Assembly (NCBI RefSeq): GCF_900185725.1
Contig: NZ_FYAU01000003.1
Span: forward strand, 31,298-95,297
DNA from: Stappia sp. TSB10P1A
GTDB lineage: Bacteria > Pseudomonadota > Alphaproteobacteria > Rhizobiales > Stappiaceae
DNA: 64,000 nt
Direction: 5' to 3'
Under the pieces are notes generated by a model. The model was not told the origin of the DNA, did no database searches, and saw only the letters and a list, made by a program, of their open reading frames with translations. Of this stretch, positions 17,753-25,667 are shown piece by piece (position 1 is the first letter of the stretch; the number at the start of each line of letters is the position of its first letter). The position numbers and the translations under genes were made by a program.

Positions 17753-18241
17753 ATGTTTTCGGCTTTGAAGCGGTTTCTGCGCGGCGCGGTGACGGGCGAA
17801 AGCGGCGAGCTCGTCTTCGCCGAGGACGACCACCGCCTCGCGGCGGCAGCCTTGCTCGTGCATGTGATTTCCGTCGACGGCGTCGTCGACGACGCGGAGC
17901 GGACGGCGCTGACCGAGGTGCTGCGCGCCAATTACCAGTTGACCCCCGAGATGACCGGCGACCTGATCAAGGCCGCGACCCGGCGCGACAACGAGGCGGT
18001 CGACCTCTACGGCTTCACCTCGGTGCTCAAGCGCAGCCTCGACCTGGAGGGGCGGCTGAAGATCATCGAGATGATGTGGGAGCTGGTCTATGCCGACGGC
18101 GTCGTCCACGAATTCGAGGACAACACGATCTGGCGCGTCGCCGAACTGCTCGGCATTTCCTCGCGCGACCGGCTGGCCCTGCGCCGCAAGGTCGCCGGCG
18201 ATGCCCCCACCGGCTCCGGCGAGGGGGCCGACGATGCCTGA
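17753..18241 (+). CDS. TerB family protein
   Basis: 162 residues of almost wholly helical sequence with the TerB-type core LVHVISVDGVVDDAER and the second, matching VYADGVVHEFEDNTIWRV; the Asp residues of the two helix-turns could bind metal. TerB was named for tellurite resistance but stand-alone chromosomal versions have no proven role. ATG 17753 is preceded by GGAGGGG. It is followed after 48 bases by an amidotransferase gene on the same strand. Confidence 0.85.
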   Translation: MFSALKRFLRGAVTGESGELVFAEDDHRLAAAALLVHVISVDGVVDDAERTALTEVLRANYQLTPEMTGDLIKAATRRDNEAVDLYGFTSVLKRSLDLEGRLKIIEMMWELVYADGVVHEFEDNTIWRVAELLGISSRDRLALRRKVAGDAPTGSGEGADDA

Positions 18242-18289
18242 CCGGCTGCCCTCTCGACGCCCTGCCGCATTGCGATATAAACTGGCGAC

Positions 18290-19060
18290 ATGATCCCCGA
18301 TCCCAAAGAGCCGGCCGAACGACCGAAGGTGCTCGTCGTCCTGCATCAGGAGACGTCGACGCCCGGCCGTGTCGGGCAGGAGCTGCTGCGCCGCGGCTTT
18401 GCCCTCGACATCCGCCGGCCGCGCTTCGGCGACCTCCTGCCGCAGACCCTCGCCGGCCATGCCGGCGTCGTCGTCTTCGGCGGGCCGATGAGCGCCAACG
18501 ACACCGACGCCTTCATCGCCCGCGAGACCGACTGGCTCGACGTGCCGCTGCGCGAGGAAAAGCCGTTCCTCGGCATCTGCCTCGGCGCCCAGATGCTGGC
18601 GCGCAATCTCGGCGCCCGCGTCTACGGCCATGACGACGGGCTCGTCGAGATCGGCTATTACGACCTGGAAGCGACCGAGGCCGGCCGCCGGCTGATGCCG
18701 AAATGGCCGGGCAAGGTCTATCAGTGGCACCGCGAGGGCTTCGACCTGCCGGCCGGCGCCGAGCTGCTCGCCACCGGCGACACCTATCCCAACCAGGCGA
18801 TCCGCGTCGGCCCCTGCGCCTATGGCATCCAGTTCCATCCCGAGCTGACCTATCAGATGATGGTGCGCTGGACGACGCGCGGCGCCCCGCGCATGGCCCT
18901 GCCCGGCGCCCGCAACCGGCGCGACCATTTCGCCGGCCGCTTCGCCTTCGATCCGGCGGTAAAGGCCTGGCTCGACGCCTTTCTCGACCGCTGGATCGGC
19001 CGCGCCGACACCTGCACGTCCGCCCAGAGTGCCCCCCAGATGACCCAGGCGGCCGAGTAG
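18290..19060 (+). CDS. Class I glutamine amidotransferase-like protein
   Basis: 256 residues with the complete class I triad: nucleophile C97 in GICLGAQM, and H183/E185 in GIQFHPEL. The oxyanion region is VVFGGPMSAND. It resembles the stand-alone GMP-synthase-like amidotransferases (YfeJ type), which release ammonia from glutamine or act on gamma-glutamyl compounds; the acceptor is unknown. The C-terminal ~30 residues are polar and variable. Asparagine synthetase follows 78 bases downstream on the same strand, so both may work in nitrogen metabolism. Confidence 0.83.
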   Translation: MIPDPKEPAERPKVLVVLHQETSTPGRVGQELLRRGFALDIRRPRFGDLLPQTLAGHAGVVVFGGPMSANDTDAFIARETDWLDVPLREEKPFLGICLGAQMLARNLGARVYGHDDGLVEIGYYDLEATEAGRRLMPKWPGKVYQWHREGFDLPAGAELLATGDTYPNQAIRVGPCAYGIQFHPELTYQMMVRWTTRGAPRMALPGARNRRDHFAGRFAFDPAVKAWLDAFLDRWIGRADTCTSAQSAPQMTQAAE

Positions 19061-19138
19061 GGCGGCCGGCCCGCCGCTCGCTCGTTGCTGTCTTCGCCCC
19101 GTCTCGCCTTTATCGCTGTCTCGCTGGAGCGCCTTCCG

Positions 19139-21094
19139 ATGTGCGGAATTGCCGGCATCTATGCCCCTCTCGGCTCGCCCGCCCTCGCGCCATCGGCGCT
19201 TGCCGCCATGGGCGAGGCGATCCGCCATCGCGGCCCCGACGCCGGCGACATCTGGCGCGACATGGACGCCGGCATCGGCCTCGTCCATCGCCGCCTGTCG
19301 ATCCTCGACCTCAGCCCGGCCGGCGCCCAGCCGATGCATTCGCCCTGCGGCCGCTACGTCATCTCCTACAATGGCGAGATCTACAATTACCTCGAGTTGC
19401 GCCGCGAATTGGAGGAGGCCGGCCTTGCGCCCGACTGGCGCGGCCATTCCGACACCGAGGTGCTGCTCGCCGGCATCCGCGCATGGGGCCTTGCCGAGAC
19501 CCTGAAGCGCACCGCCGGCATGTTCGCCATCGCCCTGTGGGACCGCGAGCGCCGGGTGCTGTCGCTTTCCCGCGACCGTTTCGGCGAGAAGCCGCTGCAT
19601 GTCGGCCTGTTCGGCGGCGAGATCGCCTTCGCCTCGGAGATCAAGGCGCTGCGCACCCATCCCGCCTGGACCGGCGAGATCGACCGCCAGGCCATCGCCC
19701 TGTGCCTGCGCCACGGCTATATCCCCGCCCCGCGCACCGCCTTCACCCAGGCGGTGAAGATCGCGCCCGGCACCATCGTCGAGATCGACGCGGGCGCGCT
19801 CGCCCCCGATAGCTGGCGCGTCATCCCCTGGTGGGACACGCTGGAAGAGGCGCGCATCGCCCGCCGCAACCGCTTTTCGGGGAGCGATGCGGAGGCCGTC
19901 GACCAACTCGACGAGTTGCTGCGCGCCTCCGTCGCCCGGCAGATGATTTCCGACGTGCCGCTCGGCGCCTTCCTGTCGGGCGGCATCGATTCCTCCACCA
20001 TCGCCGCGATGATGCAGTCGCTGAGCGCCGTGCCGGTCGAGACCTTCTCCCTCGGCTTCCACGACAAGGCGACCAACGAGGCGGAGTTCGCCCGCGCCGT
20101 CGCGAACCATCTCGGCACCCGCCACAACGAGATCTATCTCACCGGCGAGGAGGCGCGCGACCTCGTCGAGAAGATGCCGGACGTCTACGACGAGCCCTTC
20201 ACCGACCAGTCGCAACTGCCGACCTACATGGTCGCCCGCTTCGCCCGCAGCCGGGTCACCGTCAGCCTGTCGGGCGATGCCGCCGACGAGTTGTTTGCCG
20301 GCTACGGACGTTACCATTCCATCGACCGGCAGTGGCAGGGCACCCTGTCCGCGCGCATCGGTCGCGCCGCCCGCCGCGCCTATGTCTCGGCCCAGCTTGC
20401 CGGCCTCGTCGCCCCGGCCGAGCGGCTCGGCCTGTCGCGGATCGGGCGCAGGAGCCCGGCCGGCCTGCGCCTGCGGCTGGAGGAAAAGCTCGCCGGCCTC
20501 ACCGCCCGTTCGGCGGTCGCCGCCTATGAGCGCAAGTTCACGCTGATGGACACCGCCCACCGGCTGGTGCCCGGCAGCACACGCGAAACCCATCCGCTCG
20601 CCGACACGGTGGCGCAGGAAACCGGCTGGAGCGTTCTGGAACAGGCGAGCCTGCTCGACCTCGTCCACTACCTGCCCGACGACATCCTGGTGAAGGTCGA
20701 CCGCGCGGCGATGGCGCATGCGCTGGAAACCCGCGTGCCCTTCCTCGATCCCGCCGTGGTCCGCTTTGCGCTGTCGCTGCCCGACCGGGTGCGGCTGATG
20801 GGCGGCCAGCGCAAGGGCGTGGTCAGGCAGGTGCTCGGCCGCTATGTCCCCGCCGCCCTGTGGGACCGGCCGAAGCGCGGCTTCGGCATTCCGAGCGCCG
20901 ACTGGCTCAAGGGCCCGCTGCGCCCGCTCGCCGAGGACATGTTCTCGCCCGCGCAGATCGCCCGCCTCGGCCTGCTCGACGAGGAGCTGGTGCGCCTGTT
21001 CTGGGACGATTTCCTGGCCGGTGACCGCCGCCGCGCCAACATGGTCTGGGCGATGTTCGTGGTGCAGTTCACCCTCTCGCGCCACACGCGCTGA
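19139..21094 (+). CDS. asnB: Asparagine synthetase (glutamine-hydrolysing)
   Basis: 651 residues. The N-terminal glutaminase begins MCGIAGIY, so Cys2 becomes the N-terminal nucleophile after Met removal; this fixes the start at 19139. RLSILDLS and SYNGEIYNYLELR are further glutaminase-domain signatures. The C-terminal synthetase carries the PP-loop FLSGGIDSSTIAAM and SLSGDAADELFAGYGRY. It makes asparagine from aspartate, glutamine and ATP; related enzymes in polysaccharide clusters amidate sugars, but no such cluster is here. A 1.4-kb repeat block follows the stop. Confidence 0.92.
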   Translation: MCGIAGIYAPLGSPALAPSALAAMGEAIRHRGPDAGDIWRDMDAGIGLVHRRLSILDLSPAGAQPMHSPCGRYVISYNGEIYNYLELRRELEEAGLAPDWRGHSDTEVLLAGIRAWGLAETLKRTAGMFAIALWDRERRVLSLSRDRFGEKPLHVGLFGGEIAFASEIKALRTHPAWTGEIDRQAIALCLRHGYIPAPRTAFTQAVKIAPGTIVEIDAGALAPDSWRVIPWWDTLEEARIARRNRFSGSDAEAVDQLDELLRASVARQMISDVPLGAFLSGGIDSSTIAAMMQSLSAVPVETFSLGFHDKATNEAEFARAVANHLGTRHNEIYLTGEEARDLVEKMPDVYDEPFTDQSQLPTYMVARFARSRVTVSLSGDAADELFAGYGRYHSIDRQWQGTLSARIGRAARRAYVSAQLAGLVAPAERLGLSRIGRRSPAGLRLRLEEKLAGLTARSAVAAYERKFTLMDTAHRLVPGSTRETHPLADTVAQETGWSVLEQASLLDLVHYLPDDILVKVDRAAMAHALETRVPFLDPAVVRFALSLPDRVRLMGGQRKGVVRQVLGRYVPAALWDRPKRGFGIPSADWLKGPLRPLAEDMFSPAQIARLGLLDEELVRLFWDDFLAGDRRRANMVWAMFVVQFTLSRHTR

Positions 21095-21109
21095 GGGCAC
21101 CTCTGGGTC

Positions 21110-22490
21110 GGCTCGGCGCTGCGCTTGGCCGGGACGACCTCCGAGGAGGAGGCCCGACCTCGCATCCCCTCGGCCGTCACACCGGGCAAGCGTAAGCGCG
21201 ACCCGGTGCCCATTGGCTGCCAGAGCAGTGGCAACAGCGCGCGGGCAATGCCCCCGCGCGCCCTTCTCCCCCCTTGAGGGGGAGATGTCGGCGCAGCCGA
21301 CAGGGGGGGGGGAGCCACAACCGCGACGGAGCGCGCCCCACCACCGCCGGGGCTCCCCGGTCCCGGATCTTCGGCCTTCGGCCTCGTCCGGGAAGACGCC
21401 AGGAGAGGGTGGAGCGACGAGCGCAGCCGCGAGTTGCAACAAGCGCCCTCCGCCTCACACCGGCTGAGGATACCAATGGTTCCCGGCTCTGCGCTGGCGC
21501 GCGGCCGGGATGACGTCCTGAGAGAGGTGGCACGGCTTCGCATCCCCTCGGCCGTCACCCCGGCCAAGGCGACGCCGCGCGCCGGGGCCTATTGGCTTCC
21601 AGAGCGGCAGCAACAACGCGCAGGCGTGACAGCCGCGAGTGTCGCCCGCCCGTCCTCGCACGACCCTCGCGGTTCGTCATCCCGGGCAAGCGAAGCGCGA
21701 CCCGGGACCGGCGAGCCGGGGGCCTGACGACGGCACTCCCGAAAGGCCCCACCACCGCCGTGCCTCCCCGGTCCCGGATCTTCGGCCTACGGCCTCGTCC
21801 GGGAAGACGCAAGGAGAGGGTGGAGCGACGAGCGCAGCCGCGAGTTGCAACAAGCGCCCTCCGCCTCACACCTGCCGAGGGCGCCAATGGTTCCCGGCTC
21901 TGCGCTGGCGCGCGGCCGGGATGACGTCCTGAGAGAGGAGGCCCGACCTCGCATCCCCTCGACCGTCACACCGGGCAAGCGAAGCGCGACCCGGTGCCCA
22001 TTGGCTGCCAGAGCAGTGGCAACAGCGCGCGGGCAATGCCCCCGCGCGCCCTTCTCCCCCCTTGAGGGGGAGATGTCGGCGCAGCCGACAGAGGGGGGTG
22101 AGCCACAACCGCGACGGAGCGCGCCCCACCACCGCCGGGGCTCCCCGGTCCCGGATCTTCGGCCTACGGCCTCGTCCGGGAAGACGCAAGGAGAGGGTGG
22201 AGCGACGAGCGCAGCCGCGAGTTGCAACAAGCGCCCTCCGCCTCTCACCCGCTGAGGGTGCCAATGGATCCCGGCTCTGCGCTGGCGCGCGGCCGGGACG
22301 ACCTCCGAGGAGGAGGCCCGCCCTCGCACCGCCCTCGCGGTTCGTCATCCCGGGCAAGCGAAGCGCGACCCGGGACCGGCGAGCCGGGGGCCTGACGACG
22401 GCACTCCCGAAAGGCCCCACCACCGCCGGGGCTCCCCGGTCCCGGATCTTCGGCCTACGGCCTCGTCCGGGAAGACGCAAGGAGAGGCAT
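21110..22490. repeat. Mosaic intergenic repeat block (RIME/REP-like)
   Basis: The whole 1.4-kb gap between asnB and alc is made of reused modules. A module of about 365 bp occurs at about 21147-21510 and again at 21936-22299 (788-789 bp apart, few differences). A second module of roughly 165 bp occurs at about 21664-21830 and 22332-22490. Part of the first also recurs at 21790-21920. The modules contain hairpins such as TGTCGG-CGCAG-CCGACA, CTCCCCC-TTGA-GGGGGAG and TCCCGGA...TCCGGGA. All six-frame translations of it look like low-complexity shadows; I see no gene. It resembles the palindromic intergenic mosaic elements of rhizobia. Related modules occur at 54290-54660. Confidence 0.9.
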
Positions 22491-22520
22491 TCGCGTACAA
22501 GCCTCAGCGGAAAAACCCCC

Positions 22521-23534
22521 TCAGGCGAGGCGGCCGAACAGCCGCAGCCGGCTGATGCCGCCGTCGGGATGGATGTTGAGGCGCACATGGGTGACCGGGC
22601 CGAGCGGTCGCACCGCCTCCGCGCCGATGTCGTGGATCGCGTCGGCGGAGAGTTTCGTGCGCCCGACCAGTTCCTCCCAGAACATCGAGGAGGTGACGAT
22701 GGCCCGGTCGAGATCGCCGGTCATGCCGGCAAGATCGGCTGCCTGCATCGAGCAGCTTTCCGGGAAATTGCCCTTGTAGAAGGCCGTGTCGACGCTGGCC
22801 CGCCCGATGATGCCGCGCGCGCCCAGTTCGACGATGATCCAGTCATGCCCCGGCTCGCGGCGCCGGCGGGTCTCCCAGCCGTCGCCCATGTTGAGCCCGC
22901 GTCCCGGCGCCAGCATCCGGTGATAGGCGCCGTAATGCGCGTCGGAAAACGCGACGATGCGCGCCCCGTTCAGCGCCGAGGCAAGGTCCAGCTCCGCAGC
23001 GCCCGCCGCCTGCCGGTCGAGCTCCGGCCGGCCATAGACGCGAAGGCGCGCAACGCCGCCGTCGGGATGGATGTGCAGCCGCACATGGGTCCACACGCCG
23101 GCGTCACTACAGGCGAAATAGTGGTGGGCGCTCGGTCCGAGCGGCGACATCGGCACCAGCTCGGTCCACCGGGTCCCTGCGTCCGGCTCGCCGGCACAGG
23201 CGGCGGCCTCGATGCGGCAGGCCGGCGGGTAGTTGCCGGTGAAATGCGAGGTGTCGACATCGAAGCCGGTGATGCGGCCGCGCACGGCCAGGCGCACCAC
23301 CGCGATGTCGTGGCCCGGCCCCCGGCGGCGGCGCGATTCCCAGCCGTCCATCCACTTGCCGTTGTCGTCGTAGCGATCCGGATAGAACACCGCCGCATCG
23401 TCCGCGAGCATCCGCGAGACCTCGGCGAAGAAGTCGTCGGTGACCGACACCGCGGCCGCCCCAAGGCCGGCGGAGGCGAGGTTGATGTCCTTGCGGGCGA
23501 AGTCCGGACGGCTGTCCGGCTGAGGAGACGTCAT
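22521..23534 (-). CDS. alc: Allantoicase
   Basis: 337 residues made of two homologous allantoicase repeats, each with the pattern G(K/N)-M-(D)GWE(S/T)RRRR-x-PGHD: KWMDGWESRRRRGPGHD in the first and NMGDGWETRRRREPGHD in the second. Each repeat ends with HVRL(H/N)IHPDGG(V/I)(A/S)RLR. It hydrolyses allantoate to ureidoglycolate and urea. The ATG at 23534 has AAGGA seven bases before it; another ATG at 23549 would add five residues. Follows uraD by 62 bases, forming a uraD-alc transcription unit. Confidence 0.93.
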   Translation of the reverse strand: MTSPQPDSRPDFARKDINLASAGLGAAAVSVTDDFFAEVSRMLADDAAVFYPDRYDDNGKWMDGWESRRRRGPGHDIAVVRLAVRGRITGFDVDTSHFTGNYPPACRIEAAACAGEPDAGTRWTELVPMSPLGPSAHHYFACSDAGVWTHVRLHIHPDGGVARLRVYGRPELDRQAAGAAELDLASALNGARIVAFSDAHYGAYHRMLAPGRGLNMGDGWETRRRREPGHDWIIVELGARGIIGRASVDTAFYKGNFPESCSMQAADLAGMTGDLDRAIVTSSMFWEELVGRTKLSADAIHDIGAEAVRPLGPVTHVRLNIHPDGGISRLRLFGRLA

Positions 23535-23596
23535 GACAGGGTCCTTCATGATAAGACGCGCGGGCGGCGCGCCGAAAAGGGCGACAGAAACCCGGC

Positions 23597-24151
23597 TCAG
23601 CCGGGAACGAGATCCTTGAGCCGCAGCAGCGCGATCCGCTCCACCTGGGCACAGGCGGTCGCAAACTCGGCAGCCCGGTCGTTGCCGACGCGCGCCTCGA
23701 AATTCTCCAGGATCTCCGCCTTGCTGCGGCCCTTCACCGCCAGGATGAAGGGAAAGCCGAAGCGGGAGGTGTAAGCCTCGTTGAGGGCGGTGAAGCGGGC
23801 GCGCTCCGCATCGGTCAGCGCGTCGAGCCCGGCGGAGGCCTGCTCGCCGGCGGACTCCGCCGTCAGGCGCTTCGCCGCCGCCAGCTTGCCGGCAAGATCG
23901 GGATGGGCGCGCAATACGGCGAGCCGTTCCTCCTCGCTCGCCGCGCGGAACTCTGCAACCAGCCGCGCATGCAGACCCGCGGCCGTATCGGCGTCCGGTC
24001 CCGCCCCCTTGGCCAGCCCCTTCGCCAGGGCCCGCTCGGCGATCCACGGCGAGTGCTCGAAGACCCCGCCGAACCGGGCGAGAAAGGCGGCGCGGTCCAA
24101 GCTTGAGGGACGCGTCGCGGAAGACGGATCGGGATGCTCGCTGACGGTCAC
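23597..24151 (-). CDS. uraD: OHCU decarboxylase
   Basis: 184 residues; signatures are FEHSPWIAERA near the N-terminus (catalytic His), LRAHPDLAGKLA, LNEAYTSRFGFPFILAVKG, and E(A)RVGNDRAAEFATA. The enzyme decarboxylates 2-oxo-4-hydroxy-4-carboxy-5-ureidoimidazoline to S-allantoin, the last step of urate conversion. GTG 24151 is preferred because GGAGA lies about 8 bases upstream; an ATG at 24196 would add 15 residues. HIU hydrolase (pucM), needed one step before, is not in the window. A palindrome shared with the puuD-lysR region lies upstream. Confidence 0.9.
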   Translation of the reverse strand: MTVSEHPDPSSATRPSSLDRAAFLARFGGVFEHSPWIAERALAKGLAKGAGPDADTAAGLHARLVAEFRAASEEERLAVLRAHPDLAGKLAAAKRLTAESAGEQASAGLDALTDAERARFTALNEAYTSRFGFPFILAVKGRSKAEILENFEARVGNDRAAEFATACAQVERIALLRLKDLVPG

Positions 24152-24205
24152 GGACGGGTTCTCCGGATGGGTTGGTCTATTGGTAATGCAAAACAATGAC
24201 CACCT

Positions 24206-24226
24206 CTTTCAAAATTTTCTTGAAAG
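24206..24226 (-). promoter_or_regulatory. Putative operator upstream of uraD
   Basis: CTTTCAA-N7-TTGAAAG, a 21-bp interrupted palindrome 55-75 bases upstream of the uraD start. Read on the minus strand, TTCAAGAAAATTTTGAAAG matches 16 of 19 positions of TTCAAGAAATTCTTGATAG at 25482-25500 in front of the regulator gene. It is probably bound by the LysR regulator encoded beside it. Confidence 0.5.
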
Positions 24227-24307
24227 ACATGTCCGCCGCGCCGGGGCTTGCTACCTTACTCAGGGCGCGCCGCCACCCTTGTCCCCGTTTGCGCGAGAGT
24301 GATGCGA

Positions 24308-24362
24308 GTTTGCGACGGATTTTGCGCAGCTTTCTCGAAATCTCGCAAAATCCGTCGCAAAC
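24308..24362. repeat. Perfect 19-bp inverted repeat between lysR and uraD
   Basis: GTTTGCGACGGATTTTGCG (24308-24326) and its exact complement (24344-24362) flank a 17-base spacer. It lies in the 392-bp gap between the regulator stop and the uraD start, 157-211 bases upstream of uraD. The right arm runs into AT-richer DNA (about 24362-24410) with weaker partial echoes of the motif. It has no U-run, so it is not a typical terminator. The rest of the gap holds only the palindrome at 24206. Confidence 0.8.
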
Positions 24363-24543
24363 CCGCGCAAATTCCGCCGATTTCAGCGAATACTTCAACC
24401 GGATTCCGGTTCTTTTCGGGGCGGACGGGGATAGATTCGGCCTCGATTTGCCCCCCCGCCGGCAGGAAAACGCCCCGTGGCGCCGATTTGTGCCCACGCC
24501 ACTCCCGGTCCGGCATGCAGCCGATCCCCGCTCAGTCCCCTCC

Positions 24544-25464
24544 TCAGTCTCCGGCAAGGGCGGCATCGACCGCCGCCTTGCAGCCCGCCGTCACGAAGTC
24601 GATGAACAGGCGGATCTTCGGGTCCTGGTAGCGCTTGTGCGGATAGAGGCAGGCGAGCTGCACCGGCAGCGGCGGCGTCGTGCGGCAGACCTCGACCAGC
24701 CGCCCGGCGCGCAGGTGATGCGCCACCTCGAATAGCGGCTTGTTGACGATGCCGCAGCCGGCAAGTGCCCAATCGGTGAGCACGTCGCCGTCGTCGGATT
24801 CGAACGGCCCCGACACTTCATGGCGCTCCGGCCCGTTCGGACCCTGGAGCGTCCAGTTGAATTCGCTGGTGCCGGGAAAGCGCAGCAGCAGGCAGGAATG
24901 GCGGCCGCGCACCAGCTCCGCGCCGCTTTCCGGCGTGCCATGGGCGGCCAGATAGGCGGGCGCGGCGCACAGCACCCGCGCGCAGTCGACGACGGGGCGC
25001 ATCTTCAGGGCCGAATCGGCCGGCTGGCCCAGCACGAAGGCGATATCCAGCCCCTCGCCCAGCACGTCGACCTTGCGGTCGGACAGCCGCAGCCGCACGT
25101 CGATATCCGGATATTCCGCCTTGAACGCCGGGATCAAGGGCGCCACCAGCCGCCGGCCGAGGCCGAGCGGGGCGGCGACGAAGATCGAGCCGCGCGGATG
25201 GCGGGCGACATCGGCCACCGCCGCCTCCGCCTCCTCGATGGCGTCGAGGATCTTCACCGCGCCCTTGTAGAAGATCGCCCCGTGCTCGGTCGGCGTCAGC
25301 TTGCGCGTCGTGCGGTTGAACAGGCGCACGCCGAGATGCTTTTCCAGCTCGCCGATGCGGCTCGACACCACCGCCGGCGAGACCCGCTGGTCGCGCGCCG
25401 CCGCCGACATCGAGCCGAGATCGACAGCCCGCACGAAAACCCGGAGAGTGTTCACATAGGACAT
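24544..25464 (-). CDS. LysR-family transcriptional regulator
   Basis: 306 residues. The N-terminal winged helix (residues about 1-60: LRVFVRAVDLGSMSAAAR, then VSSRIGELEKHLGVRLFNRT) is typical of LysR proteins, followed by a linker helix and an effector-binding domain from about residue 90 (GSIFVAAPLGLGRRL). Divergent from puuD and upstream of uraD-alc on the same strand, it is likely the local regulator of urate use; a purine degradation intermediate is a plausible effector, by inference only. Confidence 0.88.
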   Translation of the reverse strand: MSYVNTLRVFVRAVDLGSMSAAARDQRVSPAVVSSRIGELEKHLGVRLFNRTTRKLTPTEHGAIFYKGAVKILDAIEEAEAAVADVARHPRGSIFVAAPLGLGRRLVAPLIPAFKAEYPDIDVRLRLSDRKVDVLGEGLDIAFVLGQPADSALKMRPVVDCARVLCAAPAYLAAHGTPESGAELVRGRHSCLLLRFPGTSEFNWTLQGPNGPERHEVSGPFESDDGDVLTDWALAGCGIVNKPLFEVAHHLRAGRLVEVCRTTPPLPVQLACLYPHKRYQDPKIRLFIDFVTAGCKAAVDAALAGD

Positions 25465-25481
25465 GGGCGGCTCGTATCGCT

Positions 25482-25500
25482 TTCAAGAAATTCTTGATAG
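25482..25500. promoter_or_regulatory. Putative operator in the lysR-puuD intergenic region
   Basis: TCAAGAA-A-TTCTTGA (25483-25497) is a palindrome 18-36 bases upstream of the LysR-gene start and about 170 bases upstream of puuD. Its close similarity to the site at 24206-24226 suggests one protein binds both, probably giving autoregulation here. Confidence 0.5.
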
Positions 25501-25667
25501 TGATCGAAGCATATCGCGACTTTTTTGCAAATCGCGGATCTGCCACTCTCGCGCGACATCCCGCCTGGCGATCTGCGGGCGGTTGGCACGTTTCGTGATT
25601 GGGATTGACGCGCAGCCGGCGGCCGGCGCAGTGGCTCGGGGCGCGGCCCCTTGGGAGGGAAAGAGTT

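Noticed and set aside
21110..22490. CRISPR-like array
   Set aside because: Repeat lengths are irregular and long, spacers are not unique, and no cas genes are present.
24177..24566. Basic 129-residue frame on the minus strand between lysR and uraD
   Set aside because: It spans the perfect inverted repeat and operator-like sites and has no domain; the Arg/Lys repeats come from the palindrome.
25584..25600. Sigma-54-like -24 element TGGCACG upstream of puuD
   Set aside because: The -12 part (TTGCA/T) is missing: the sequence at that spacing is GTGATT.
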